From Weissella cibaria KACC 11862 (lineage in GTDB: Bacteria; Bacillota; Bacilli; Lactobacillales; Lactobacillaceae), in NCBI RefSeq assembly GCF_000193635.1, contig NZ_AEKT01000028.1, forward strand, positions 1-64,000: a stretch of DNA of 64,000 nt, in the 5' to 3' direction. A program made the position numbers and the translations under genes. Positions 35,580 through 45,909 of the stretch are shown here, one piece after another; the first letter of the stretch is position 1, and each line of letters starts with the position of its first letter. A model generated the notes under the pieces. That model was not told where the DNA came from. It was given only the letters and a program-made list of their open reading frames with translations, and searched no databases.

Positions 35580-36680
35580 ATGCGTATTGTTGTATCTGGT
35601 GGTGGTACTGGTGGACACATCTATCCGGCCTTGGCCACTGTTAAGCAATTAAAAAAGCAAGATCCAAGTACTGAGGTACTCTACATTGGTGGCGAACGTG
35701 GGTTAGAGAAGACTATCGTACCTGATGCAGGTTTTGACTTTAAGGCGTTGGCCGTTCAGGGATTTAAGCGGTCACTGTCAGTGGATAATTTTAAAACGAT
35801 TTACCTGTTCTTAAGCGCGACACGTAAGGCTAAGCAGATGCTACTGGACTTTAAGCCAGACGTCGTTGTTGGCACGGGCGGATACGTATCAGGGCCGGTG
35901 TTGTACGCGGCTCAGCAACTACAGATTCCAACGGTCATTCACGAACAAAATTCAGTTGTTGGTGTCACTAATAAGTTCTTGGCACGTAAAGTGACCAAGG
36001 TGGGAGTTGCCTTTCCGGCAGCTATTCCAGCGTTTAAGCCCGGATTGGCAACGGTGGTTGGTAATCCCCGCGCCCAAGAAGTCGTCGATGGTGAAGGCAG
36101 CTTCAATTGGGCCGACTTGAACCTATCAGCAACCGTGCCAACGGTATTGATTTTTGGTGGGTCGCAAGGTGCGCTGAAGCTGAACAAAGCCATGGTGGCA
36201 GCCTTACCGAAGTTCGCTGATCGGCCCTACCAAGTTATTTTTGTAACTGGTGGCAAGCGCTTTGATGAAGTGCAAGCGGACATGCAAGCAGCTGGCGTGA
36301 CTGCGGCTGCGAACGTTGCGGTGGTGCCTTATATTGGGAACATGCCACAGTTGATGCCAGCGGTTGATTTGGTTGTTGGCCGGGCTGGTGCGACTAGTCT
36401 AGCTGAACAAACGGCATTGGGTAAGCCAATGATTTTGATTCCAAGTCCGTACGTTACGAATGATCACCAAACTAAGAACGCGCGTAGCTTGGTTGAAGCT
36501 GGTGCAGCGGAAATGATTACCGAAGAATCGCTAACGGGTACGACGTTGTTTGGCACAATTGATCAATTGATGACGAATCAAGGTGAACGTCAAGCGATGG
36601 CGACAGCAGCGACAACGTTGGGTGTCCCAGATGCAGCTGACCAATTTATCAAGTTGATTAAGTCAGTTATTAAAAACTAA
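35580..36680 (+). CDS. murG: UDP-GlcNAc lipid I N-acetylglucosaminyltransferase
   Basis: Peripheral membrane GT28 enzyme making lipid II, 366 residues. Motifs: VVSGGGTGGHIYPALA at the N-terminus, GTGGYVSGP near residue 98, IHEQNSVVGVTNK near residue 120, FGGSQGALKLN near residue 193, and VVGRAGATSLAEQTALGKP near residue 264. Ribosome site AAAGAGGAA. Confidence 0.96.
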   Translation: MRIVVSGGGTGGHIYPALATVKQLKKQDPSTEVLYIGGERGLEKTIVPDAGFDFKALAVQGFKRSLSVDNFKTIYLFLSATRKAKQMLLDFKPDVVVGTGGYVSGPVLYAAQQLQIPTVIHEQNSVVGVTNKFLARKVTKVGVAFPAAIPAFKPGLATVVGNPRAQEVVDGEGSFNWADLNLSATVPTVLIFGGSQGALKLNKAMVAALPKFADRPYQVIFVTGGKRFDEVQADMQAAGVTAAANVAVVPYIGNMPQLMPAVDLVVGRAGATSLAEQTALGKPMILIPSPYVTNDHQTKNARSLVEAGAAEMITEESLTGTTLFGTIDQLMTNQGERQAMATAATTLGVPDAADQFIKLIKSVIKN

Positions 36681-36722
36681 TGTAGCTGAAAATGCCAGGG
36701 TGTTACGTGATGAAAGGAGGTA

Positions 36723-37646
36723 ATGATGGCCGATAAAACTACTCAAAATGATAAGTCTTCGTCAGATATTCAAGCACATTTGGATGCGTTGCTATCCGAG
36801 GAGGATTGGTCATCGTTACCAACACGACGCACTGGTAAAAGTGGTGCCGACGAAGTTGCCGAAGCCACTAATTTTTCGGCAAATGGTTATGATGACGATG
36901 ATGTTGAGGCGAACTTATTGCGGGCTAAGCCACGATTCGATCCATCGGCACGGCGATTATATCAACACGAACGAAGTACATTAAAATCACTTGCTGTTCT
37001 GGGCGTCGCGGCGGCATTCTTAGGCTACTTTATCTCGCCTTTTGGTCAGATTCAGAAGTTCAATGTTGTCGGCACCCAAGATTTGTCTGACAAGGCGGTC
37101 TTAAAGGCGGCTGGATTGCAACTTGGGCAACCGCTGTTTTCGACCGTACATCAAAGTGCTTATTTTAATAAATTAGCGCAGAAAAATGATCCACAGGTTG
37201 CTAATTTAAAGTTGCGATTGGTTGGGACAAATACGGTTGAAGTGAAAGTTAAAGAAATTGTCCAGGTTGGCTACGTGAAGGCAGGCAGTCGTTATTACCC
37301 AATTTTGGCAAACGGAACCATGCTTAAGCACGGTTCGGCCTCGCACCCAGTCGGGGGGCTGCCATTGTATGACGGCTTTACGTCAGGTAAACAACTAAAG
37401 CTGACGTTGTCTGAATTCGGTAAGTTATCAACGCCACTTCGTCATGCGGTCTCGGAGATTGTTTGGTCACCAGATGCCCAGAATGCACAACGCCTGAAGT
37501 TGTACATGAATGACGGTAATCAGGTCTTAATTAGTGCTGATGATTTATCGAAAAAATTGCGGTACTATCCAGGCATGGTTGCGCAATTAGACAAACCAGG
37601 TCAGGCTGACCTACAAGTGGGGGCGTATTTCACGCCGTATCAGTAA
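36723..37646 (+). CDS. divIB: Cell division protein DivIB/FtsQ
   Basis: Bitopic divisome protein, 307 residues. A long acidic cytoplasmic tail (1-85), a TM helix (about 88-107), a POTRA domain (IQKFNVVGTQDLSDKAVL from about 110) and a beta domain. It stabilises FtsL and the transpeptidase. Start has two adjacent ATG codons after GGAGG; either is possible. The gene closes the first half of the dcw cluster. Confidence 0.92.
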   Translation: MMADKTTQNDKSSSDIQAHLDALLSEEDWSSLPTRRTGKSGADEVAEATNFSANGYDDDDVEANLLRAKPRFDPSARRLYQHERSTLKSLAVLGVAAAFLGYFISPFGQIQKFNVVGTQDLSDKAVLKAAGLQLGQPLFSTVHQSAYFNKLAQKNDPQVANLKLRLVGTNTVEVKVKEIVQVGYVKAGSRYYPILANGTMLKHGSASHPVGGLPLYDGFTSGKQLKLTLSEFGKLSTPLRHAVSEIVWSPDAQNAQRLKLYMNDGNQVLISADDLSKKLRYYPGMVAQLDKPGQADLQVGAYFTPYQ

Positions 37647-37686
37647 GAAAACCTGCTTGAAAGTATGGAAGAAACACCTGAAAGTA

Positions 37687-37826
37687 TGGTATTATTTTTA
37701 AAGAATTGTTTATCCCGGTAGCAATTAGCCTAAGATTTTTGATTTCAGTCAAAAATGTTGCGCAAAGGGCGACCGGATAGAGCGGAATTGGTCACGTCGG
37801 GCGCTATTTAGCCCCAACGTGACCAG
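37687..37826 (+). promoter_or_regulatory. ftsA upstream region: extended -10 and two hairpins
   Basis: A 13-base direct repeat (TGAAAGTATGG) ends at TGGTATTAT (37687-37695), an extended -10. The RNA downstream would fold into TATCCCGGT/ACCGGATA (37711-37719 with 37772-37779) enclosing ATTTTTGA/TCAAAAAT (37735-37756), then TTGGTCACGT/ACGTGACCA (37788-37826). The last has only a weak T-rich tail. A leader RNA or attenuator is possible; function unknown. Confidence 0.5.
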
Positions 37827-37878
37827 TCTACTTTATTTATTTAAACAACATCGTTTGGCAGTCAAAGGAGGAATTAAG

Positions 37879-39249
37879 ATGGCCAACCATGGTTTGATTG
37901 TTGGTCTCGATGTCGGGACGAGCACCATTAAAGTGTTAGCTGCAGATGTTCGAGACCAACAAGCTAATATCGTTGCAGTTGGTCGTTCAGTTGCTCATGG
38001 CGTAAAGCGCGGTATCGTTGTTGATATTGATGCTACTGCTAACGACATTCGACAAGCAATTGCACAGGTAAATGAGCAGACTGACGTCCCTGTGACAGAA
38101 GTTGTTGCGAGTTTGCCGGCAAATAACATTCAAATTCAACATGTCAGTGGCATGGTAACAGTTAAAGATAGTCAGCATATTTCATATGCTGATGTTGCTG
38201 CGGCTGTGAAACAGGCAATTAAAATTCAATTACCGGCTGATCGAGAAGTTGTGGAGCTGTTGCCAACGGAGTTCATCGTTGATGACTTTGATGGCATTCA
38301 AGATCCTAACGATATGGTCGGGATGCGTTTGGAAATGAAGGGGGTCGCCTATACAGCTCCCCGGAACATCCTGACGAATTTGCGGATGGCAATTGCCAAG
38401 GCTGGGTTGCAGCTACGTGATTTTGTGTTAGCGCCACTTGCATATAGCAAGACGGTACTAGCAGAGGGCCAACAAGAATTTGGGACGATTCTAATGGACA
38501 TGGGTGCTGGTCAAACAACAGCAACCGTTGTCCATGACAATCAGCTGAAGTTTTTGACTACCTTCCCAGCGGGAAGCGAGAATATTTCTCGCGATATTAG
38601 CGCTGTATTGGAAATTGGCTTACACGATGCAGACATGTTGAAGTTGGATGCTGGTTTGGCATTGTCAGAAATGGCAAATGCAGATAACAAACTGGTTATT
38701 CAAAAAGTTGGGGCTGAGACGCCTGAACAAGTATCTGAATTAATGGTTGCACAAATTATCGAGGCACGCTTGATGCAAATTCTGGATAAGCTTGGTGAAA
38801 AGCTAAACTTAGTTGGCGCATTTGATTTGCCTGGTGGCGTTGTGGTAACCGGTGGGGGTGCCGCATTGCGAGGTGCACCAGAGGCTGTTAAGGCAGCTTA
38901 TCAGGTTCAGGTAAAGTCATTTGTACCAAGTGATATTGGCTTGCGTCATCCTGGCTATGCAGGGGCATGGGCAATCGTGCACTATGCGGCGCAACAAACA
39001 CCGGTACAATTGATTGTGAAGGAAGCTTTGTATGATTTGCCATTGACGGTGTTAGGTCAACCAACCCTTGGGCGTCAGGTTATGTCAACGCCGGTACAAC
39101 CTGAGCCACGGCAAGCGATGCAAGCAGTTCAACCACAAACGGCAGAACCAGTTGATGCATCAGAATACGAGCAAACGTCAGTAGAAAACGATGAAAGTCC
39201 AAAGAAGCAAAATCCAATTCGGAATTTCTTCAAGGAATTTTTCGACTAA
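37879..39249 (+). CDS. ftsA: Cell division protein FtsA
   Basis: Actin-like protein tethering FtsZ to the membrane, 456 residues. Phosphate-1 motif IVGLDVGTSTIKVLA near the N-terminus; later ATP-site motifs GTILMDMGAGQTTATVV near residue 206 and VVVTGGGAALRGAPE near residue 328. The C-terminus ends with the amphipathic membrane-targeting helix IRNFFKEFFD after a Gln/Pro-rich linker. I use ATG at 37879 after AAAGGAGG; a longer frame from 37819 would translate the leader hairpin. Confidence 0.95.
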   Translation: MANHGLIVGLDVGTSTIKVLAADVRDQQANIVAVGRSVAHGVKRGIVVDIDATANDIRQAIAQVNEQTDVPVTEVVASLPANNIQIQHVSGMVTVKDSQHISYADVAAAVKQAIKIQLPADREVVELLPTEFIVDDFDGIQDPNDMVGMRLEMKGVAYTAPRNILTNLRMAIAKAGLQLRDFVLAPLAYSKTVLAEGQQEFGTILMDMGAGQTTATVVHDNQLKFLTTFPAGSENISRDISAVLEIGLHDADMLKLDAGLALSEMANADNKLVIQKVGAETPEQVSELMVAQIIEARLMQILDKLGEKLNLVGAFDLPGGVVVTGGGAALRGAPEAVKAAYQVQVKSFVPSDIGLRHPGYAGAWAIVHYAAQQTPVQLIVKEALYDLPLTVLGQPTLGRQVMSTPVQPEPRQAMQAVQPQTAEPVDASEYEQTSVENDESPKKQNPIRNFFKEFFD

Positions 39250-39286
39250 TTATAAAAGAAATACAGAGTAGAAAAAGGAGCTCGTT

Positions 39287-40558
39287 ATGGATTTCCAAAT
39301 GGATATGAACCAAGAGTACGGCGCAACGATTAAGGTCATCGGTGTCGGTGGCGGTGGTGGAAACGCCGTTAACCAAATGGTGAGCGATGGTGTTGAAGGT
39401 GTTGAATTCATCGTTGCAAACACTGATGCCCAAGCACTTGAGCGTTCAGCAGCTGAAAATAAAATTCAAATCGGAACAAAGGCAACTCGTGGACTTGGTG
39501 CTGGTGCCCGTCCAGAAGTTGGTGAAGCGGCCGCAAAGGAAAGTGAACAAGAACTTGCCGAAGCGCTTGCTGGTGCAGACATGGTCTTTGTTACGGCAGG
39601 AATGGGCGGTGGTACTGGTACCGGTGCTGCGCCAGTTATTGCTAAGATTGCGAAGGACTCAGGTGCTTTGACGATTGGTGTTGTAACACGTCCATTCTCA
39701 TTTGAAGGTCCAAAGCGTGGTAAGTCAGCCGCTGAAGGATTAGCAAAGTTGAAGGAAAACGTTGATACGTTGATCGTGATTGCTAACAACAACTTGCTTC
39801 AAATCGTCGATAAGAAGGCGCCAATTATGGAAGCCTTTAAGATGGTCGATGATGTGTTGTTGCAAGGTGTGTCTGGTATCTCAGATTTGATTACCAAGCC
39901 TGGTATCATCAACTTGGACTTTGCTGATGTGAAGACTGCCATGGCTGGTCAAGGAACTGCTTTGATGGGTATTGGTTCAGCATCTGGTGAAAACCGTGCC
40001 GCTGAGGCGACGCGTAAGGCCATTGCTTCACCTTTGTTGGAAGCTAAGATTGAGGGCGCAACGAATGTCTTGCTTTCTGTTAAGGGTGGCGCAGACATGT
40101 CTTTGTTCGAAGCGCAAGAAGCTTCAGAAACGATTGCTCAAGCTGCCGGAACCGATGTTGACATCATCTTTGGAACAACGATTGACATGGAAATGGAGGG
40201 GGATTTGGTTGTGACAGTCATTGCGACTGGTATCGATCGTCCAGCAACGCCACGTCCTGAAATTAATCTTGGTACGGTGAATACAGCGAGCCCTTTTGAA
40301 GCAGTGACGGAACAACCAGTGCAACAACCGGTCCAGCCACAACAAACGGCACCTGTACAACCACAACAACCAGTTAACACAGATCCGTTTGCGGATTGGA
40401 ATGTTAAGCCAGAACAGCCTGTACAACAACAACCAGCGCAACAACAAGCTGCACCTGTTGAACCTGTACAACCTCAAGCAGCCCCAGAGCAAACGGCAGC
40501 AGAAGAGGAAATCGAGCGTCCTGCTTACTTTAACTGGATGAAGCGCGGCGATAAGTAA
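39287..40558 (+). CDS. ftsZ: Cell division GTPase FtsZ
   Basis: Tubulin-like Z-ring protein, 423 residues. Nucleotide motifs [17 protein letters not shown] near residue 12 and the tubulin signature [15 protein letters not shown] near residue 105. The linker (about 335-405) is rich in Gln, Pro, Val and Ala with QQPVQP-like repeats. The C-terminal peptide [10 protein letters not shown] binds FtsA and SepF. Codon use is like that of highly expressed genes. Confidence 0.97.
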   Translation: MDFQMDMNQEYGATIKVIGVGGGGGNAVNQMVSDGVEGVEFIVANTDAQALERSAAENKIQIGTKATRGLGAGARPEVGEAAAKESEQELAEALAGADMVFVTAGMGGGTGTGAAPVIAKIAKDSGALTIGVVTRPFSFEGPKRGKSAAEGLAKLKENVDTLIVIANNNLLQIVDKKAPIMEAFKMVDDVLLQGVSGISDLITKPGIINLDFADVKTAMAGQGTALMGIGSASGENRAAEATRKAIASPLLEAKIEGATNVLLSVKGGADMSLFEAQEASETIAQAAGTDVDIIFGTTIDMEMEGDLVVTVIATGIDRPATPRPEINLGTVNTASPFEAVTEQPVQQPVQPQQTAPVQPQQPVNTDPFADWNVKPEQPVQQQPAQQQAAPVEPVQPQAAPEQTAAEEEIERPAYFNWMKRGDK

Positions 40559-40569
40559 GGAGACTGACA

Positions 40570-41019
40570 ATGGCATTTAAGTTCAAGGAATTCTTCGGGG
40601 TAGATAACTACTACGAAGAAGAGGTACCTGAAGAGCAATATGCTGAGGACACTGCACAAGGGTCTGCTGCACCAACAGCGACTTCAAATGCGACCCGTCC
40701 GACTGCTGCCCGTCGTCCTAATGTTTTGAATATGGATGGCTCACGAAGCGAAACGTCAAAAATCGCATTGTACGAGCCACGCACATATGCAGATGCCCAA
40801 ACGATTGCCACACAATTGTTGGCGGGCGAAGCGGTGATTGTTAACCTTGGATCGATTGACGAGAATACTGGTAAGCGTGTGCTGGACTACCTTGGTGGAA
40901 CGGCATTTGCGGTTGATGGTATTATCGAACGTGTTGGTGAGCGCATTTTCCTGGCAACCCCACATAATTTCGAAATCTCTGGTACCATCTCACAAAACTT
41001 AGGACAACAGTTCAATTAA
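40570..41019 (+). CDS. sepF: Cell division protein SepF
   Basis: Membrane-binding Z-ring organiser, 149 residues. N-terminal amphipathic helix FKFKEFFGV, an acidic and Ala/Thr-rich linker, then the SepF fold with VNLGSIDENTGKRVLDYLGG near residue 91 and IERVGERIFLATPHNFEI. Located directly after ftsZ as in other Firmicutes. Confidence 0.94.
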   Translation: MAFKFKEFFGVDNYYEEEVPEEQYAEDTAQGSAAPTATSNATRPTAARRPNVLNMDGSRSETSKIALYEPRTYADAQTIATQLLAGEAVIVNLGSIDENTGKRVLDYLGGTAFAVDGIIERVGERIFLATPHNFEISGTISQNLGQQFN

Positions 41020-41030
41020 TAGGTGATAAT

Positions 41031-41291
41031 ATGGTTGCAATCTTTTTACTTTTGAGTCTGATTCTACGAGCCTTGGAATTTGTGATTCTTATCTGGGTCT
41101 TGATGTCTTGGTTGCCAGGTGCACAACAATCTGCGCTGGGTCAATTTTTGGGCATGATTGCCGGATTTATTTTAGATCCACTACGTCGTTTTATTCCACG
41201 CACGGGATTTATTGATTTCACACCTTTGGCCGGGTTATTGCTTTTGCAAGCAGCTCAAGTTGGATTGCAAGCAATTGCACGAATGATATAA
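41031..41291 (+). CDS. YggT family membrane protein
   Basis: Membrane protein of 86 residues with two hydrophobic regions. The central motif SWLPGAQQSALGQFLGMIAGFILDPLRRFIP matches YggT/YlmG, a family found next to sepF in Gram-positives and linked to membrane or division organisation. Ribosome site TAGGTGAT is weak. Confidence 0.9.
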   Translation: MVAIFLLLSLILRALEFVILIWVLMSWLPGAQQSALGQFLGMIAGFILDPLRRFIPRTGFIDFTPLAGLLLLQAAQVGLQAIARMI

Positions 41292-41304
41292 AAGAAGAAA
41301 CGAT

Positions 41305-42090
41305 ATGGCAGATAATGTAGCACAGCATTTCCGCCCGAGTGAAGCCGCGTTTCTTGATGTAGCGCAAGGCTTAATTCGTCAGGCTCTGGATGAGTATCGT
41401 CCAGTCCTGACGAATTTTTTAAACCCGAGGCAGAGATATATTATTGAGACGCTAGTTAACCAGCACGACGACTTAAAATGGCAACATGAAGGTGGTTATG
41501 CTGATGCCGAAAGCGCTCGAACAGTTATCGCGCCTGCGTATTATGATATTCAGCAAAGTGATTTTGAACTTGCCGTGATTGCAATTAATTATCCACAAAA
41601 GTTTGCTGAATTACATCACAGTACCATTTTGGGCACGTTGATGAATAATGGCATTACACGTGACAGTATCGGTGATATTATTAGTGGTGAAGAGGGAACG
41701 TGGCACTTTTTGACGACGGTGCCAATGGCGACCTACATTCAAACCACTATGGATCATATCGGTAAGACAAAAGTACGTTTTGAGACGGCCTCATTGACAG
41801 ATATTAGTGCTCCAATCGAAGAATGGACTGAAATTGACACAACGGTTTCGTCCTTACGACTAGATACACTGGTAGCTAATGGGTATAATGTCTCTAGGAC
41901 GCATGCAAAAGAGTTGGTTGAACGTGGTCAAGTTCGTGTAAACTGGACTGACGTGGACCGTCCAGACTTTGTCCTAGCGGTAAATGATTTGGTTTCCGTC
42001 CGCCACTTTGGTCGACTGAAATTAGTTGCCGAGAATGGCATGACAAAAAAAGATAAATGGCGAGTGTCACTCGCTGTGATGAAGAAATAG
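41305..42090 (+). CDS. ylmH: S4-domain RNA-binding protein YlmH
   Basis: 261 residues. Family start with HFRPSEAAFLD; a central YlmH domain; a C-terminal S4 RNA-binding domain (about 183-245) with LDTLVANGYNVSRTHAKELVERGQVRVN. YlmH acts in ribosome quality control in Bacillus; position between yggT and divIVA is conserved. Confidence 0.93.
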   Translation: MADNVAQHFRPSEAAFLDVAQGLIRQALDEYRPVLTNFLNPRQRYIIETLVNQHDDLKWQHEGGYADAESARTVIAPAYYDIQQSDFELAVIAINYPQKFAELHHSTILGTLMNNGITRDSIGDIISGEEGTWHFLTTVPMATYIQTTMDHIGKTKVRFETASLTDISAPIEEWTEIDTTVSSLRLDTLVANGYNVSRTHAKELVERGQVRVNWTDVDRPDFVLAVNDLVSVRHFGRLKLVAENGMTKKDKWRVSLAVMKK

Positions 42091-42104
42091 ATTGGAGAAA
42101 GCAC

Positions 42105-42740
42105 ATGGCATTGACCCCACAAGAGATTCACGCGAAGGAATTCACAACAAAAAGTAACAAATGGTACGATAAGGCCGAAGTTTCAGAATTTTTGGACCGT
42201 ATCGTAACTGATTACGATGGTATGATGCAAGAGAATCAAACGTTGAAGACGCAATTGGCTGAAGCAGATGCAAACGCTAAGCAAGTTGAAGAGATGAAGC
42301 AATCTGTTAATTCATCAATTTTGATTGCGCAAGAAGCCGCTGATCGTTTGAAGAAGCAAACAGAGGCTGAAGCTGAAGCAACGTTGCAACAAGCTCAAGC
42401 TGAAGCACAAAAGATTGTTATGGAAGCTAACGCGAAGGCCAATGCTTTGTTGACTGAGTCACAAGCTAAGAACGAAAAGTTGGTTGCTGAAAAGGATGCT
42501 TTGGACAAGGACATGGGTGCCTTTAAGGCCAAGATTGAAGGTCTATTGCAGGCACAAATGGATTTGGTTAAGACTGATGATTGGGCTGCGTTCCAAAAGC
42601 CAGCCGCTAACCAAGTGCCATCAGCATCATCTGCACCGGTTGCACCAACATCAGCAGCCGCTGAAAGTTCAGAAGTAGAAACGGTTGTTATCTTCCCTGA
42701 ATCAGCAGAAAGCAACGGAAACTTCTTGAATAAGGACTAA
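42105..42740 (+). CDS. divIVA: Cell division protein DivIVA
   Basis: Curvature-sensing coiled-coil protein, 211 residues. Family start ALTPQEIHAKEF, then a less typical NKWYDKAEVSEFLD where most relatives have a glycine-rich RGY turn. Coiled coil at about 40-155 (many Ala, Glu, Gln), then an Ala/Ser/Pro-rich tail. Start at 42105 follows TTGGAGAAA; a frame from 42057 lies inside ylmH. Last gene of the dcw cluster. Confidence 0.93.
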   Translation: MALTPQEIHAKEFTTKSNKWYDKAEVSEFLDRIVTDYDGMMQENQTLKTQLAEADANAKQVEEMKQSVNSSILIAQEAADRLKKQTEAEAEATLQQAQAEAQKIVMEANAKANALLTESQAKNEKLVAEKDALDKDMGAFKAKIEGLLQAQMDLVKTDDWAAFQKPAANQVPSASSAPVAPTSAAAESSEVETVVIFPESAESNGNFLNKD

Positions 42741-42777
42741 TTTTTCGTTATCATGTAAACATGGTTTCTTGACCAAA

Positions 42778-42971
42778 CGGTAAGGTGTATTCCAAACAGC
42801 GACCTAGAATTAACCCGGTGAGAGTCTAGGATGGTGACGCACTTTGCTTATCAGCAAGAAAGTTTTTTAATCAAATACACAGAAGAGGCGGCAGTTTGCC
42901 GTGAATTCGGGTGGTACCACGTTGACATGACGTCCCGCATTGGCTAGTGATAGCCGGTGCGGGATTTTTTA
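42778..42971 (+). promoter_or_regulatory. T-box leader, isoleucine (ATC) specificity
   Basis: T-box motif GGGTGGTACCACG at about 42909-42921 and a terminator after it. The base helix GTGTATT/AATACAC closes stem I; just before its 3' strand the sequence TTA-ATC-A carries an Ile codon in the specifier position. An inner CCTAGA/TCTAGG helix follows the 5' strand. The gene is ileS, so specifier and target agree. Confidence 0.9.
42932..42971 (+). terminator. T-box-controlled terminator before ileS
   Basis: GTCCCGCATTGGCTA pairs with TAGCCGGTGCGGGA, followed by TTTTTT. Confidence 0.88.
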
Positions 42972-43035
42972 GTTTCAGGGTAAGCCGCATGTCAACGCGG
43001 TAGCACTTGGATTGAACAGAAAGGATTGCGCTTTT

Positions 43036-45825
43036 ATGAAGATGAAGCAAACCTTGAACCTAGGAAAGACGAAGTTCCCAATGCGTGGTAACCTACCACA
43101 AACTGAGCTACAACGTGAAAACATCTGGTTCGAGAATAAGGTCTATGAGCAACGTCAAAAGATGAACGAAGGTAAGCCATCATTTATGCTTCACGATGGC
43201 CCTCCATATGCTAACGGAAACATTCACATCGGACACGCCATGAACAAGATTTCTAAGGATATCATCGTTCGTTACAAGTCAATGAATGGTTTCTACGCAC
43301 CATTTGTCCCTGGTTGGGATACGCACGGTTTGCCAATTGAACAACAATTGACGAAGGCTGGTAAGGATCGTAAGGCGGTTGGCCCAGTTATCTGGCGTAA
43401 GATGGCCGAAGAATTTGCACGTAAGCAAGTTAAGACGCAAATGGCCGACTTCAAGCGTTTGGGAATTTCAGCTGACTGGGATAACCCATACTTGACGTTG
43501 TTGCCTGAATTCGAAGCTGCCCAATTGCGCGTCTTCGGTGAGATGGCCAAGAAGAACTTGATCTACCGTGGTAAGAAGCCTGTCTTCTGGTCATGGTCAT
43601 CAGAGTCTGCTTTGGCAATGGCTGAAATCGAATACCACGACATTGAGTCAGACACGGCGTTCTTCTCAGAGCGCGTTAAGGACGGTAAGGGCTTGTTGGA
43701 TAACGACACGTACTTCATCGCCTGGACGACGACACCTTGGACGGTACCAGCTTCACAAGCTTTGGCTTTGAACGCTGATTTCGAATATTCACAAATTCAA
43801 CCAAAGGGTTCAGACAAGAAGTACATCGTTGCTTCAGCTTTGTTGGGTGCCGTTGCGCCTAAGTTCGGCTGGGACGAGTACGAAGTTGTCGCAACCTTTA
43901 CTGGTAAGGAACTTGAAATGGCGACAACTGAGCACCCATTCATGGACCGTGAGATTTTGGTTGTTAATGCTGATTATGTGACGGCTGATGCCGGTACTGG
44001 TGCGGTTCACACGGCCCCAGGATTTGGTGAAGATGACTTTGCTACCGGTCAACGTTACAACATGCCAGTTATCATGAACGTTGATGACCAAGGTAAGATG
44101 ACGGCCGAAGCTGGTCCTGACTTTGAAGGTGTCTTCTACCAAGATGCTGACAAGGTATCATTGCAAAAGCTTGAAGAAGCTGATGCGTTGATCTTGCACG
44201 AACCAGTTGTGCACAGCTACCCATTTGACTGGCGTACTAAGAAGCCAGTTATCTTCCGTGCGGTGCCACAATGGTTTGCTTCGATCGATAGCTTCCGTCA
44301 AGACATTTTGGATGCATTGGACGATGTTAAGTTCCAACCAGAATGGGGTAAGAAGCGTTTGTACAACATGATCCGCGACCGTGGCGACTGGGTTATCTCA
44401 CGTCAACGTGTTTGGGGTGTGCCATTGCCAATCTTCTACGCTGAAGATGGTACGGCAATTGTTGACCCTGAAATCATCGACCACATCGCTGAATTGGTAG
44501 CCGAGCATGGTTCAAACGTTTGGTTCGAACGTGAGGCCAAGGACTTGTTGCCAGAAGGTTACTCAAACGAGCACTCACCAAATGGCGAATTTACCAAGGA
44601 AACGGACATCATGGACGTTTGGTTCGATTCAGGAACTTCACACCAAGGTGTCATGGCCACGCGTCCAAACCTAAGCTTCCCAGAAGATTTGGTTTTGGAA
44701 GGCTCTGACCAATACCGTGGATGGTTCAACTCATCATTGATCACAGGTGTTGCTGTAACGGGTAAGGCACCATACAAGTCAGTCTTGTCACAAGGATTTG
44801 TCTTGGACGGAAATGGTGAGAAGATGTCTAAGTCATTGGGTAACATCATTTCACCTAACGAAGTGGTGAAGGAGATGGGTGCTGAAATTATCCGTTTGTG
44901 GGTAACGTCAGTTGATTCATCAGCCGATGTTCGTGTATCAATGGACTTGTTGTCACAAACGTCTGAGACATACCGTAAGATCCGTAACACGATGCGTTTC
45001 TTGCTGGCTAACACAGCTGACTTTGATCCAAAGGCTGATACAATTGCCTTCGATGATTTGGTCGCAGCTGACCAATACTTCTACGCCCGCTTTAACAAGT
45101 TGGTTGCTGACATCAAGGCTGCCTACGACGTGTATGACTTCCAAGCAGTCAACAAGTTGGTTATCAACTTTATTAACGTTGACTTGTCAGCGTTCTACTT
45201 GGACTTCGCCAAGGACATCTTGTATGTTGAAGCGCCAAAGGGACACGCTCGTCGTTCATTGCAAACGGTCTTGTACAAGGTCTTGGTAGACTTGGACAAG
45301 TTGTTGTTGCCAATCTTGCCACACACGGCTGAAGAAATCTTTGAGTATCTTGAGCACGAAGAAGGCGACTTTGCTTACTTGACTGAGATGCCAGCTGTTG
45401 CAGATATTGCTAACGCTGACGAATTGATGGCTAAGTGGTCAGAATTCATGACGTTGCGCGATGCCGTTAACAAGGCCTTGGAAGTTGCCCGTGATGCGAA
45501 GTTGATTGGTAAGCCAGCCGAAGCAGCGGTAACGTTGTTCTTGACTGATGATCAAAAGGCTTGGTTGGATTCATTGGGACAAGATGTTCGCGTCTTGTTG
45601 CTTGTTTCTCAATTGCACGTAGCATCAGCTGATGAAGCTGATGATGCAACTGACTTTGATGGTTACAAGATTGCGGTAGCTCACGCAGAAGGTGAAGAGT
45701 CACCACGTGATCGTATGTACCACACTGATTTGGGTGCTGATCCTGACTTCCCAATGTTGTCAGCACACGAAGCACAAATCGTTCGCGAAAACTTCCCTGA
45801 GGCTTTGACTGAAGGTTTGGAGTAA
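43036..45825 (+). CDS. ileS: Isoleucyl-tRNA synthetase without zinc-ribbon cysteines
   Basis: Charges tRNA-Ile; class I synthetase of 929 residues. HIGH motif in [15 protein letters not shown] near residue 58, editing domain with [35 protein letters not shown] and KMSKS in [10 protein letters not shown] near residue 596. The C-terminal zinc ribbon normally has four Cys (CxxC...CxxC); here the matching segment reads [12 protein letters not shown]...LSAHEAQIV and the whole protein has no cysteine. Start ATG at 43036 follows AAAGGA; the frame could start at TTG 43012, which I reject. Codon use is highly biased. Confidence 0.96.
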   Translation: MKMKQTLNLGKTKFPMRGNLPQTELQRENIWFENKVYEQRQKMNEGKPSFMLHDGPPYANGNIHIGHAMNKISKDIIVRYKSMNGFYAPFVPGWDTHGLPIEQQLTKAGKDRKAVGPVIWRKMAEEFARKQVKTQMADFKRLGISADWDNPYLTLLPEFEAAQLRVFGEMAKKNLIYRGKKPVFWSWSSESALAMAEIEYHDIESDTAFFSERVKDGKGLLDNDTYFIAWTTTPWTVPASQALALNADFEYSQIQPKGSDKKYIVASALLGAVAPKFGWDEYEVVATFTGKELEMATTEHPFMDREILVVNADYVTADAGTGAVHTAPGFGEDDFATGQRYNMPVIMNVDDQGKMTAEAGPDFEGVFYQDADKVSLQKLEEADALILHEPVVHSYPFDWRTKKPVIFRAVPQWFASIDSFRQDILDALDDVKFQPEWGKKRLYNMIRDRGDWVISRQRVWGVPLPIFYAEDGTAIVDPEIIDHIAELVAEHGSNVWFEREAKDLLPEGYSNEHSPNGEFTKETDIMDVWFDSGTSHQGVMATRPNLSFPEDLVLEGSDQYRGWFNSSLITGVAVTGKAPYKSVLSQGFVLDGNGEKMSKSLGNIISPNEVVKEMGAEIIRLWVTSVDSSADVRVSMDLLSQTSETYRKIRNTMRFLLANTADFDPKADTIAFDDLVAADQYFYARFNKLVADIKAAYDVYDFQAVNKLVINFINVDLSAFYLDFAKDILYVEAPKGHARRSLQTVLYKVLVDLDKLLLPILPHTAEEIFEYLEHEEGDFAYLTEMPAVADIANADELMAKWSEFMTLRDAVNKALEVARDAKLIGKPAEAAVTLFLTDDQKAWLDSLGQDVRVLLLVSQLHVASADEADDATDFDGYKIAVAHAEGEESPRDRMYHTDLGADPDFPMLSAHEAQIVRENFPEALTEGLE

Positions 45826-45860
45826 TTCACGATTAAACAAAAATAATATCGATAACAGAA

Positions 45861-45892
45861 AACGCCGAGAGATTTTGTCTCTCGGCGTTTTT
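45861..45892 (+). terminator. Intrinsic terminator after ileS
   Basis: AACGCCGAGAGA-TTTTG-TCTCTCGGCGTT followed by TTT. Its 3' half overlaps a -35-like box. Confidence 0.88.
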
Positions 45893-45903
45893 ACGTCTAT
45901 AAT
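45875..45903 (+). promoter_or_regulatory. Candidate promoter of the folded intergenic region
   Basis: TTGTCT (45875-45880), 17 bases, consensus TATAAT (45898-45903). It would start an RNA near 45910, at the 5' edge of the folded region. Confidence 0.55.
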
Positions 45904-45909
45904 GGAAGG

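Noticed and set aside
40124-40576. A 150-codon minus-strand frame under ftsZ
   Set aside because: Leu/Arg/Cys-rich shadow of the Gln/Pro repeat linker of FtsZ; no ribosome site.
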